A model generated the notes under the pieces. That model had not been told where the DNA came from. It worked only from the letters and a program-made list of their open reading frames with translations, and made no database searches. DNA of 25,250 nucleotides. Source: Hofstenia miamia. Taxonomy: Eukaryota > Xenacoelomorpha > Acoela > Hofsteniidae. This document shows, in pieces, positions 1-9,526 of the stretch. The stretch is from the NCBI GenBank assembly GCA_900660155.1, contig CABFPE010000136.1:125664-150913 (forward strand), written 5' to 3'. The stretch's first letter is position 1; each line of letters opens with the position of its first letter. A program made the position numbers and the translations under genes.

Positions 1-385
1 GGGCCAAAACGTGATTTTTGTTGAGAAGTGGCTTTCGGGCTCCATGTCTTCCATAGAGTCCATATTTCAGCAAAATGCGGCGTACGCTAGAGGCATGGTA
101 CTTGTGGCCATCTGTCCAGTCATGTTTTAGCTCTTTTGATGTGAGTTTTGGGCAAAGACGTGAGAGTCGGCATAAATTTCGACGTGATTTTTCGGTCGAC
201 TTTGATGGTCTGCCAGTTGGTTTCTTGCGATCGATGCGACCCAGTTTTTGGTATGTCGTAACTACTCGGTAAACAACATGACGTGAAACGGATAACAAGT
301 TTGAAATTTCTTTCTGCGATAAATTTTCGCGATGTTTCCGAATGATCAATTTTCGTATTTCGTTGCACGTTTTTCTTTTCCTCAT
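1..385 (-). mobile_element. Tc1-family transposase, N-terminal part (runs off window edge)
   Basis: An open frame of 128 codons runs from an ATG at 385 to the window start with no stop. It starts MRKRKTCNEIRKLIIRKHRE and contains a first helix-turn-helix (QKEISNLLSVSRHVVYRVV), a GRP linker (KKPTGRPSKSTEKSRR) and a second DNA-binding domain ending SSVRRILLKYGLYGRHGARK-PLL. This order (paired HTH, GRPR-like hook, then a V-RR-L--GL-GR-A--KPLL segment) is that of Tc1-like transposases, which cut and paste at TA sites. The DDE catalytic domain would lie beyond the window. The lack of stops makes this one of the least decayed transposons here. I could not define the terminal inverted repeat, which should lie at higher coordinates, up to about 530. 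Confidence 0.85.
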
Positions 386-1000
386 GGTTTCGAAACGACA
401 ATTATCTCGACTGATATGTTTGATCAACAAGCAAGACTGGTCTGCATGCAAAATATTTACAAACAATTTTTTTCATGTTACTTAATTAATTAGTGGAAAA
501 TTGATTGAATTTGTTGCACCGTGTTTTTGCATCTATGCGCTATTATTTCAAACAAGACTGTATTATTTTTTGTTTTCTTGGATATTTGTAAAATTTACCT
601 TCAATTACATTTTTCTGAATTATTAAATCAATGGTTTGACCATGTAACGTTTCCAAAAATCTTTCGCATTTCTTTTTTTTGTAAGCAACTCTAGTTTTTT
701 ATGAACTGTTTGCTTTGTGTGTATTGCAAATTGCCACATCAGGCCATGCTTGCAACATTGTTTAGAGATTTTTTTAAGGATAGGTTTTGTTTAATTTTTG
801 CATGCATCATGATCTTCTGTAGAAGCATATATTCTTATAGTGAGATCTCTTCAATGATTTTGCTTCAATTTTTAAAAAAACACATTGACTTATTGTGTAA
901 GATCCGCTTACATTTAGGTTCCCTGCTAGATTATATTTTTTGTATTAATAACGTTTTCCATTTTTCAACAAGTGACGTTATAGCTTGGTTCTTTATGGAG
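386..1000. other. Intron / transposon flank, no clear coding sequence
   Basis: AT-rich sequence between the Tc1 start codon and the importin-like exon. The first 100-150 bases are probably the Tc1 5' untranslated region and terminal repeat. The rest probably belongs to the intron upstream of the exon at 1001. A frame from 701 to 1051 is open, but it is hydrophobic, matches nothing I recognise and overlaps the exon in another frame. Confidence 0.5.
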
Positions 1001-1253
1001 CCATTCTCACGCACTCTGCTCCATGTTCACTTCCGCAATGGCAAACCTTGACAAGAGTTTGCTTGTGGCTGTTCGGAACCTTCTACAACATACAAATGAT
1101 CTCGAAGAAGTTAGGAATGTCTTGGAGGAAGAGGGAATAGTTGAGACCCTTGAATCCTTGCAGTCTCATGAAGACAAAGAACTCACATTAATATCTAAAG
1201 AGCTTCTTTGTAATTTCTTCGATAAAACTTCCAGTGAAGATGAAGAATACTGA
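1001..1253 (+). CDS. Last exon of an importin-alpha-like (karyopherin alpha) protein
   Basis: The frame is open from just after a TAG at 981 to a TGA at 1251-1253. It reads HSHALCSMFTSAMANLDKSL, LLVAVRNLLQHTNDLEEVRN, then VLEEEGIVETLESLQSHEDK and an acidic end, FDKTSSEDEEY. The pattern (ALC.. cluster, L--LLQ, an acidic LEE-G---LE-LQSHE helix, then a hydrophobic helix and an acidic tail) matches the last two armadillo repeats and C-terminus of importin alpha, the adaptor that carries NLS cargo to importin beta. The likely acceptor is the AG at 999-1000, giving phase 2 entry; a start at the ATG at 1023 is less likely. Upstream exons lie outside the window or in unrecognised sequence. The match rests mainly on about 40 residues, so another ARM-repeat protein is possible. 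No decay is seen. Confidence 0.6.
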
Positions 1254-1354
1254 AATATATTTTCCTTAAGTTTATAAGTACGTATATATTAATAGTTTCT
1301 CGTATGTTTTAGTTGCAACATTTTTATATAACTATTTCACCATTTATTTAACTT

Positions 1355-1360
1355 AATAAA
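1355..1360 (+). terminator. Polyadenylation signal AATAAA of the importin-alpha-like gene
   Basis: A canonical AATAAA lies 102 bases past the stop at 1253, in a T-rich context, at a normal distance for a short 3' UTR. It supports this being the terminal exon. Confidence 0.55.
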
Positions 1361-2309
1361 TTAAAACTTTTATTTTTTAAAGTCGTTAATAGATGAACTC
1401 ATGAAGATCAGAATAGCCGTTTTTAGTCACTGCAACTGTTTCACTAAATTGATGAGAAAAACAATAACTAGCTGAACTTGAAACTGAATTGCACACTAAC
1501 TGAAATTTCATAATTTTTAAAAAAAATTTTTCATATAATTTGAAAATAAATGCAAGTGAGTAGGATTGAACACAAAAAGTTTCTTTATGAAATTGTCTTC
1601 ATAATAATTTTCCTGTGGTTTGCATTTGATAAAAACACTTGTTTAATAAGGACGGCTTTCACTAAGAAATTCTTATTCTTTATGTTACGAAATGAGCTGT
1701 AGTGAGCAGCTAGATATTCACATTTGGAGAGAATATTCTACTTGATTGCACTACCAATCGATTTTTCAAAATACTCTAAAATTTATTAATTTTGTGAATC
1801 CTAGTTTTCAAATTTATAAGGTTTTCAAATCGACTTCTCTAAAAATGGGATTTTGAAGTAAATTTTTTCGCATACTTTAATAAGTATAATCAATAAACAT
1901 GTTTCTTTTTCTGTATTTTAATTGCTCTATTATAATTGTCTATCAATTTAGAAATGAATTTGATGTTAGGCTGTTTCCGAGTTGAAATATATTTATCATT
2001 AAGGAGTCATTTATACGAGTATCATTGTTTACCTTAAACGTACATATCAAAGTGGTGCTATTTAATAGTGGTCTTTATCAGTTTTGTATATACATCATAT
2101 ATGTTTGTTAAATACACAATTTTGTTGAATCAGGATTTCATTGAATTTTGAAATTCTGATAATTTGTTTAATCTATAACTTGGTCAGTTTTTTCAAGTTC
2201 AATAACTCTTTTAGCTGACCTTCAATAATTCCTATAGCAAATGTAACTTCTTAGCATGATTAATTTTTATAATTTCACTAAATGGTTTTTTAAAATATTA
2301 TGATCTCTT
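1361..2309. other. AT-rich intergenic sequence, nothing recognised
   Basis: No frame of useful length, no repeat with another part of the window and no splice-framed exon seen. It separates the importin-like gene from the first LINE remnant. Confidence 0.5.
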
Positions 2310-2860
2310 GTTTTTTGTTCACAAAAATATAAACTGACGGCGTTTCTGCCTGAACCCTTAATCTCAATAATGCTAAGGTTTCGACTAGATAATTTCAAGT
2401 TCTTAGCTGTAATTTTTTACTTGAAGCTAAATTTTGAATCTCACATTAATGCAATAATTCGAAAATTAACCATCGGTATAAGAAACATGTCAATTAATAA
2501 CTTATGCGAAAATTTAATTATTCCATGCATTTAGAGTCATCCAAGTTATGCTAATATGTAATTTACTTATATAAAAAATATAAGAAACTTAATATTAAGA
2601 AACTTGATATCCAATTTAAATGGACATTAAATGTTTCAAAGAACATTGAAAAATTAATTGTAAAGAGAGGAAATTTAAATGAATCTTAAGCACAAGTTAT
2701 CTCAAGTCAATCAATGCTAAGATAAAATTTCTACAGCAATTATTATTTGAAATCTATTAGTAACTAATCACTAGTTTGGTAGATTTATTGTGAAATATTT
2801 TTTTGCTTTGTATGCATTTCAGATAAATTACCATTTTCTAATGGTAAATATTTGTCTGAA
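2310..2860 (+). mobile_element. LINE family L-B, 3' remnant (5'-truncated, decayed)
   Basis: From 2401 the + strand reads FLAVIFYLKLNFESHINAII then RKLTIGIRNMS, which aligns with YLGVIFGAKLNFDLHINAIV-RKSVIGIRRMS of the copy at 8141-9476 on the other strand. This is the segment after the reverse transcriptase (F-YLGV-I....) in Jockey/CR1-type LINEs. Nucleotide similarity starts earlier (about 2335, CTTAATCTCAATAATG) and continues past the frame (CTTGATATCCAATTTAAATG, about 2607). The copy ends in the same 43-bp stem-loop (2818-2860) as the other one. It is 5'-truncated, as target-primed insertion usually leaves LINEs, and carries several stops and frameshifts. The left boundary is approximate. 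Confidence 0.75.
2818..2860 (+). repeat. 3'-terminal stem-loop of LINE family L-B (copy 1)
   Basis: Inverted repeat TTCAGATAAAT ... ATTTGTCTGAA (11 pairs, one G:U) around a second stem TTACCATT / AATGGTAA with loop TTCT and a short bulge. The same 43-base unit closes the L-B copy on the opposite strand (8141-8183), so it belongs to the element rather than to chance local sequence. Confidence 0.7.
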
Positions 2861-2999
2861 TAAAAAATGTCTTAACTTAATGAGACTGTATACACAAAGT
2901 ATATTTCTTTTTTATTAAAAGACTTTACTTCCTAAAAGAAAGTTAGAAATAAATAAAAATTATGTACAAAATATATGAGTTCTTTTCTTCGCAACAAGA

Positions 3000-4416
3000 G
3001 CACTTGCATCCAAGATGAAAAGGACAATGATTAGTAATGCTGTATTAGTTCCAGAAATAATACCAAAAAAGTTATTTTAATGCTTTCAAAACCTTTTTGG
3101 ACAATCGAATAGATCAATCTCAGTATGGAGATGCACATAATTTGCTACTTTAACAATTCTGTGAAAAAATAAATTACTTGTATATTTTTTATTCAGATAT
3201 TTTGACGTGAAAAGTGTTTTGGTTGATCTTCTTGTTGAATTGGAATGAAAATGTTAATGAAATCGTTATAATTTAAGTCTACTTTATGTTTGTTGAGGTA
3301 CAGCAGATCTGAGATTTCAAAATACAAGAAATGGGAAATGTGTTCAGTTTTAATAGTCTTTCCTTATAATTTGTCGGTGGTAATATCCATTTTGTACAGC
3401 GTTTTGCAGTTTTTCAAGTATGTTAAGATTTGAGGAATTGCATTACCAAATTTGAGAAGCATAAGTCAGTTTAGATTTTATCAGTGTAATATAAGTGTAT
3501 TTTTGTTCGAAGATTAGTGTTAGAAGGAATATTACGCTTAAGATAAAGAAGAAATGTCTATATTAATAGTTGATTTGTACAATATAAAATACTGTTTACA
3601 ACTCTAATAGCGTCAAAAAAACTACACAAGTACAAAAACGAATATACACGGACACAAATGAATATTTACTAAGACAATTATAACTAATGGCCTGGACTAT
3701 GGCGAATTTATATGCGGTCAAAAGGAATGTATAATTAGCTGCTTTAATTTTGCTAGAGATGTAGTGTTACATGACAGATTTTTGGAGGTATAAACTCCAA
3801 GGTCTTTAACCGAATCAGACGAATTTATAGTATTTTCCATTATTTGAATCGAGCTTGAATTATGTAAAGAAAGTAATTGAAATTTATTAACATTGAACTT
3901 CATTTCATTGTTATAGGCTCAATTTTGACTGACAGCAAAATCTTCAATTAGTGAAAAGGTAAGGAATAGTATTAACAAAGTTTTGGTAAGGTATTGATAT
4001 AAGTGATGAATTGTAATGGACCCAATATAGACGCTTGTGAACTCCACTTGAGACATTTCGATAATTAGATGGTATTTCATTAACAATAACTCTTTGCTTA
4101 CGCTCAGATAAATAAGAAGATAGCAATTTCATCAAATTTATTGGGATATTTAACACGTCAAGTTTTTGGAGCAATTTGAAATGATTTACTTTGTCAAAAG
4201 CCTTAGCGAAGTCAATGTACAAAACAAATGCGGGAGAATTTTCATCCCATGCTGAGTAAAGTTTTTCAATGTTTTTCAATAGTTGTGTTATTGTAGATCG
4301 GTTTTTGGGGAAACCATACTGAGAAGCAATAAATTCAATAATTATAGGAGATAAAATATCGTAAAGAATCTTTTCAAAGGCCAATGATAGTTTAGGTAGA
4401 ATTTATTACTCAAAGC
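3000..4416 (-). mobile_element. LINE family L-A, reverse transcriptase and C-terminal remnant
   Basis: Reading down the - strand from 4416: LPKLSLAFEKILYDIL (the 'LP.LSK.FEKIL' start of the RT domain), QYGFPKNRSTITQLL, the motif A region FVLYIDFAKAFDKVNHFKLL (about 4170-4230), then SSYLSERKQRVIVNEI and SSGV, where the RT normally has a -GVPQGS-LGPLLF- block. The YADD segment is deleted. KDLGV follows near 3800. Past 3718 other frames give KSKLTYASQIW, YKERLLKLNTFPISCIL (3320-3370) and RIVKVANYVHLHTEI..KRF (about 3080-3160), which match the usual LINE C-terminal 'L.YAS.IW', 'Y.ERL..L' and 'R.V..WN.LP' segments. It is a Jockey/CR1-like non-LTR retrotransposon, dead by deletion and frameshifts. 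Its exact 3' end (somewhere between 2867 and 3050) is not fixed. Confidence 0.8.
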
Positions 4417-4419
4417 TAA

Positions 4420-5174
4420 AGTCAAAATTAATTATTTACTTGTCTATTCTATTATCTTGATTAAAATAGGTGTCAGGGTTTCCTTGGAGAACAAAGAATT
4501 CAATATTTCATTAATTTTTTAAGTGACAGAACCTATACAACTTAAAGCATGTATGTAAATGTACATATTAAAACCCCCGGCTCTCTAAAAAAGACAAACG
4601 TCTATTTTAAGGTATAATTACATTTTTCAATCTATAGCTATTGGGGCTTGCCCTTGATGGGATAATTCCGTCATAATTATATTTAAAGGCACGTTTTACC
4701 AAAATGAGGTTTGAAATTTGATAAATTTCATTGAGAATTTGATTTAAAAATTTAAACATTACTCAACTTAAGATTAAATTCCATAAGTGATTTAAAAGTT
4801 TGATATATTTAGATGTAGTGCATATTCAAAAAAACTTATCATTTAAAAAGAAATGCATATAAATATATATATATATATATAAACAATTGCTTTGGCAACT
4901 TAGGATATATTTATATTCATTTTTTGTTTACGTTTTTGAAAACGTCAAGATATTTACAATCAAGAATTTAAGAAGCAAAAGTCGTTAAAAATATTTTATA
5001 AAACACATGTAAATAACATATTTCCCAACAAAATGAGAGAAAAGACGTATAAGTTCCATTATTCATTTCATATAATAAATTAGATTCATGTTCAGCTAAT
5101 ATAATCGAATAAGTTTAGTGGTATACGTTCAAATGTTGAATTAAAATAGGAATTTATATACATGTAAATATACA
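4420..5174. other. AT-rich sequence with an (AT)n microsatellite
   Basis: No coding signal. An (AT)n run of about 20 bases lies at 4862-4881. The remainder is low-complexity AT-rich DNA upstream of the 81-bp direct repeat. Confidence 0.5.
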
Positions 5175-5255
5175 TGCAAATTTAATTTAAAAATGCTAGT
5201 TTTTGTCTAGCGCATTAGAATTCTTTTAAATTCTGATTTTATAGCTGGCAAAAGT
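5175..5255 (+). repeat. 81-bp perfect direct repeat, copy 1 (ends at the N)
   Basis: The 81 bases starting TGCAAATTTAATTTAAAAAT and ending ATAGCTGGCAAAAGT are identical to 5386-5466, 211 bases downstream. Copy 1 stops exactly at the undetermined base at 5256; after the N the sequence differs from what follows copy 2. No coding content. This looks more like a failed contig join than a natural tandem duplication. Confidence 0.9.
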
Positions 5256-5256
5256 N
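5256..5256. other. Undetermined base (N), probable assembly seam
   Basis: The only N in the window. It sits directly after copy 1 of the 81-bp direct repeat, so it may stand for a gap of unknown length or a forced join. Confidence 0.8.
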
Positions 5257-5385
5257 AGCTCCGAGGTCCACAATCTCTGTGTATAATTATGTCATGATTT
5301 CTTTCAAAGATGTTGTAAATGTTGAGTAATTATTAAATTCAGTACTTGGTTTTCACTTAGATTTCAACTAAATTTGACTTGTCGT

Positions 5386-5466
5386 TGCAAATTTAATTTA
5401 AAAATGCTAGTTTTTGTCTAGCGCATTAGAATTCTTTTAAATTCTGATTTTATAGCTGGCAAAAGT
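5386..5466 (+). repeat. 81-bp perfect direct repeat, copy 2
   Basis: Identical over all 81 positions to 5175-5255. The left flank (GTCGT) and right flank (AATTTGC) differ from those of copy 1. Confidence 0.9.
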
Positions 5467-5825
5467 AATTTGCATCAAATGTCATTTACTACTGGTGTTT
5501 TCAAGTCATGTGTGCAGAATCATGGTTGAGCAGAAGTCTCCTATTAGATAAAAGGAAGGATGTGAAAGAAAAAGAGCGACCATGTCTGCTCAAGATTGCT
5601 TATTAAGAAGTAAGTTGAGGGAATGATGAACCACACTCAATAACGTAAGGTTCTGTCACAGTCTCATTACACAACTTCAGGAATGATATACTGCCAATGA
5701 ACAGTTTATTTTCATCCTTGATGGGGCAACATACCACATATTTAGTCATTAAGGAATATCTGACATTTGAAGAGATCTTTATTTTGGAATGACCAGGCAA
5801 TTCATCAGATCTGAATTGCATAGAG
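5467..5825. other. Unassigned sequence upstream of a LINE piece
   Basis: A short + frame at about 5508-5545 reads VMCAESWLSRSL, which resembles the 'LTETWL' block of LINE endonuclease domains, but it is too short to call. Otherwise no recognisable content. The long open frame on the - strand across 5603-6031 is a shadow of the LINE on the + strand. Confidence 0.3.
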
Positions 5826-6405
5826 AATGTCTTCTCGTGAGTAAAGATAAATGGTAAATTTTCTAACTGGAGTAAAACTAACGAAGGTGTTCCACAAGCT
5901 ACTACTTTAGGGCCTCTATCTTTCTCGTTGTATGAAAATGATTTCAATGGCAATTTAAGCAATGATTGTGAAATAGTGCAGTATGCTGACGACACGTGTA
6001 TATACACATGATAATCAAATAAAAACATCAATTAGTAAATTAGAAGTCAATCTGTCTCAACGGCTAGAATATTTTAATATGTAAATCCCTCTAAAACAGA
6101 ATTCTGTGTTATGTCTCCCTTTCACAAAGATAATCAATCACACATTTTAAAGTTTCCGGGGTCAAAAATTAGTTATTCGAATCCTTCAAATATCTTGGTG
6201 TAAAAATCGATAATAAATTGAACTATTCATGTCAGATACGCATAGTATAATGCAAAATCGCAATGGGAATCAAAACTATTCCACATGTAGGCAATTTTGT
6301 AAATTCCAAAATGAAATCGATGTTGGTTAACTTTCTAGTATTAAGTCATTATAGATACTGTAATGTTTTCTTTAATGACATAAACCACTCATTAAATAAT
6401 AAAAA
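5826..6405 (+). mobile_element. LINE reverse transcriptase remnant (L-C piece)
   Basis: The + strand reads VKINGKFSNWSKTNEGVPQA then TTLGPLSFSLYENDFNGNLS and CEIVQYADDTCIYT. These are RT motif B (GVPQ.T.LGPL.F) and the catalytic YADD (5982-5993). After several stops and frameshifts, ESFKYLGVKIDNKLNYS (about 6180-6225) and a frame from 6263, MGIKTIPHVGNF..NFLVLSHYRYCNVFFNDINHSL, give the thumb/connection region (L.LSH..YC.V). The order is that of Jockey/CR1-type elements. The piece is truncated on both sides and abuts a piggyBac fragment of opposite orientation at about 6405. It may belong to L-A or L-B; overlap is too small to decide. Confidence 0.78.
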
Positions 6406-6938
6406 CTTGTATCTGACACTATGCCATTGTCATTTTGGTGCTCAAAAGAAAATGTAGACTGGTCAATGTCACTTCCTGCACTGCAGACTGAATCACTGTT
6501 GACATACTCATCCTCAAAATCACATTCATCTGCATCCTGCACATATCCACAATATTAAGTTGGTGTTCTGTCATTTTGAAGATAATGTTTAGATAGTGAC
6601 GTTAAAATTTAAACCTAAAAAATAAACAAAATTATATTAACCTAATAAATTTTTAATTAATGCTTTATTAGATTTTAAAATTGACTAAAAACTATGTAAA
6701 TCACCTGCATAAATTAAATGGTCAATTTTACCCAATCAGTCATAATTGTGTGAAAAAAAATAAATGCAGTTTTAGTGGCCACGTTTATCACCAGCTGTCC
6801 AAAACTTCATAAATATAATGTAGACAACTAAGTAAGGGCATACACAAATACTCATGGTTTGTCTAAAAACTCGAGGTATGCAAAGTGATTTCAATTTGAA
6901 TAGGGTCATTTTGACCGAATAAGTCGTCCGTGGGTTAA
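6405..6938 (-). mobile_element. piggyBac element: 5' terminus and transposase N-terminus (truncated)
   Basis: The outer end is TTAA at 6935-6938, followed inwards on the - strand by CCCACGGACGACTTATTCGG and the palindrome GGTCA-AAA-TGACC (6904-6916). TTAA plus a C-rich start is the piggyBac hallmark. Further in, the - strand at 6539-6405 reads QDADECDFEDEYVNSDSVCS then AGSDIDQSTFSFEHQNDNGI, an acidic, Ser/Asp-rich stretch like the disordered N-terminus of piggyBac transposases. A candidate ATG (MTEHQLNIV, about 6575) is in a different frame, so there is a frameshift or a small intron (a GCAG precedes the acidic frame). The catalytic domain is missing; the piece ends against the LINE remnant at about 6405. 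Confidence 0.6.
6904..6916. repeat. piggyBac subterminal palindrome GGTCA-TTT-TGACC
   Basis: A 5-bp perfect inverted repeat with a 3-base spacer, 18 bases inside a TTAA end. Comparable GGTCA/TGACC-type motifs are seen next to the TTAA ends at 9527 and 13469, suggesting a transposase binding or hairpin site. Confidence 0.5.
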
Positions 6939-8140
6939 TGTTAATTTATACAATTATTCCAAAAGTAAATGTAGTAATGTATGCAGTGTTAAATGAATTT
7001 TTTAAATTTATCGATTTTTTAATTATTGTAATATTGATTTTGTAAATTAATACATTTTAAATTTAAAAAATTATAGTTTATAAATTATTGTTTATAAAGT
7101 AAGTGTTAGTCGATCATGATTTATAATAGTAATAATTTCAATCCCTATAAAATGTTAGAATTGTATACTGGTTAGGCCTTATCTTTTTTTACTAAGTCAT
7201 ACAAATATATACACACGTATATATTTACAATAAACAAAATAAATAATGAAATAATCACACTATCAATTCTCTTGTAAACATGTTTGTCTCGCATGCTTAG
7301 GACTGAAAGGTTTGTAGCAATTTTTGCTTCGCTTGCTATACTTGGTAGCTTTGGATATATTAGGGCTCATATAACACCGTTTGCGTATACTAGCTTTTGC
7401 AGTTTTTCAGGCTTGTCCAGTGGGACCCCATAAATCTCGTATGTGGGGTGGAGATGAAAATTCACCCATAAATCAAAGAAGGCAATGCCAATCTATTCAT
7501 TATTAGTTATTGTAGCAAATGAAATCCACTTAAAAAATCAGAGCAATATTATTGATACTCTTTCTACTTCTCCATCTCAGAAATACTTCGTCTGCATCAA
7601 ACCGCATTTGTAAAAGATAAACAATTTGTCAAAAATTATTTTTCAAAATTCTGATTTCCTAAATGAACAATCAGATTGATTCTTCAACAGAATAAATGGG
7701 AAGGTGGGCGAATGATAAGAAAAGTAGTTTATATAAACAATTACAATCACATGGTATGCTTCGCAGGGATCCATGGAGATCTCCATGGAAATTTTTATGG
7801 GATGGGGATCAAATTTCAGCTTCATGGACAAGCCTGCCGTTTTTGCCATTTAGGCAGAAATCTGTTGGCAAGAAAAAGCTGAGTTTTCACAGAGCAATTG
7901 ACGAGCGCTTGGATTATTGCTATGGGGTATGATGCTGTTTGCCATGGATATCTTTATCAGCTCTTCACTAGAATCACGAAGGAAAGTGAATCCATTTCTT
8001 ATTTTTTTAGAAAGAAGCAAATGCATATATACAACAAAACCTGCACTATATAGAAAAAATAAACTCTTTAGAATATTCAATATATAAAACGAATTATATC
8101 ATAACATATATAATAAAGTATCAAGATAAGATATTCTTTG
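6939..8140. other. Intergenic sequence, no gene recognised
   Basis: Contains AT-rich DNA (6940-7260), a 40-codon + frame at about 7300-7431 (FASLAILGSFGYIRAHITPF) of unknown meaning, a perfect 20-bp palindrome at 7770-7789 and several overlapping 60-80 codon frames on both strands between 7643 and 8080. None of these frames matches a family I know. Confidence 0.4.
7770..7789. repeat. Perfect 20-bp palindrome
   Basis: TCCATGGAGATCTCCATGGA equals its own reverse complement, with no spacer. It sits in a GC-richer patch than its surroundings. No function can be assigned. Confidence 0.8.
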
Positions 8141-8183
8141 TTCAGACAAATATTAACAATTTTAAACAGGTAATTTATCTGAA
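8141..8183 (-). repeat. 3'-terminal stem-loop of LINE family L-B (copy 2)
   Basis: On the - strand TTCAGATAAATTACC ... AATATTTGTCTGAA, 43 bases, the same length and stem bases (including the G:U pair) as 2818-2860 on the + strand. The loop and inner stem have diverged, while the outer 11-bp stem is kept. Confidence 0.7.
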
Positions 8184-9476
8184 TAGCGTCATCAAATATA
8201 CAAACATACATACAAATACATACAATAGGATAAGGCACTGTATACACAAAATCTACTGGCTAGGGATAAGTTACTATCAGGATTTCAAGAACGAGATGTT
8301 TGTAACTTATGGAAGATTTTAATGTACTTCTTAAAAGCTTGCAATTTTTCAATGTTCTTTATCTAATAGGTAATGAGTTCCAAGTTTGAATAGCGATATT
8401 AATGAATGATTGTTTTAAAACCCTTTTTCTATACTTAATGCAGGTAAATTGTTTTGATCTGGAATTCTGCTTGTGAGTAAATCCAGGCATTGAAATGATG
8501 TTATGAGGTGGAAATTACTTGATGAGCATAAAGAATATAAAAATTGTGCTCAGTATGATTAGCTGTCTTAGGAGAAGGATTGACCTAGAAATAAACTACT
8601 TAGTCCTAGAAGAATTTATCCTTGAAACGTTTAAGGTCCATTTTATTTGAATATCAAGTTTTCTATAAAAATATCTTTCAGATCAGTAAATAATATATTT
8701 GTATAACTTAGGTGACTTATTATAAATAAATGAAAAAAATTGAATTATTGCACATGCGGTAGTTGCTTTACTATCATTGACATTCTTCTTATACCTATAA
8801 CCGATTTTCGGACTATTGCATTAATGTGTAAATCAAAATTTAGCTTCGCACCAAAAATTACTCCTAAGTATTTGAAATTGTATACAGTTGAAAACTTAAC
8901 ATTATTGAGATTAAAAGTAGTTAATCCTGAAACATCATAATTTGTCGTAGAGGGCTGCAAAATACAAAATTCTGTTTTACTTTCATTTATAAGGAACTTA
9001 AGCATGTTGAAGTTCTTTTTCAATTTGTTGCAATTCTGTGCTATAGATTCAATTGCTAAATACATGGATTTATTAACATTGAATATACAAGTATCATCAT
9101 CATATTGAATTAAATTGCAATCAAATATCATATGGATATCGTTTACATATATACTGAAAAGAAGGGGACCCATACAGGATAATGTTTTGTTAGTATGCTG
9201 TTATCAATAGAATCAAAAGCTTTAGAAAAGTCTAAGCAAGCAATTGCTACGAATTAATTTGCTTATTGGTGAAGTAATTGAAATTGACAGATAATTTTTG
9301 GCATGCGATGGATCGTTTTTTCTTAAAGACTTAAAGATAGGAGTAATGTGAGCAAGTTTTAAATAATCCGGAAAATAATTACTTACTATACATTCCTTAA
9401 ATTTATAATTTAGAGGACTGGCTATAATACCTGCAGTGATTTTAATAATACAAATATGATAAAACAGCCTATTCAT
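8141..9476 (-). mobile_element. LINE family L-B, reverse transcriptase to 3' end (internally deleted)
   Basis: Reading down the - strand: an RT start (LKLAHITPIFKSLRKNDPSH, AKNYLSISITSPISKLI), then motif A, ACLDFSKAFDSIDNSIL (about 9198-9240), then MGPLLFSIYVNDIHMIF with QYDDDTCIF (9093-9104), then YNFKYLGVIFGAKLNFDLHI and RKSVIGIRRMS. Later frames give YRKRVLKQSFINIAIQTWNS-LP (about 8370-8450), the usual LINE C-terminus. Two stretches expected in an intact RT are missing: between SKLI and motif A, and between motif A and MGPLLF, each about 50-60 residues. The catalytic tetrad is YDDD, not the usual YADD. The element ends in a TATG/TTTG-rich tract (8195-8225) and the 43-bp stem-loop shared with the copy at 2310-2860. 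Confidence 0.82.
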
Positions 9477-9526
9477 CTAATATCAGAATCAGACTACTAA
9501 AATAATATCGTATTCCTGTTGCTTAC

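Noticed and set aside
701..1051. 116-codon + frame overlapping the importin-like exon
   Set aside because: Its end overlaps the better supported frame and the rest is AT-driven hydrophobic sequence; probably intron.
5603..6031. 142-codon open frame on the - strand
   Set aside because: It lies opposite a LINE reverse transcriptase (GVPQ.T.LGP, YADD) on the + strand and shows no family features; a shadow frame.
7303..7431. Open + frame FASLAILGSFGYIRAHITPF
   Set aside because: About 40 codons, no start or splice context that I can defend, no recognised family.
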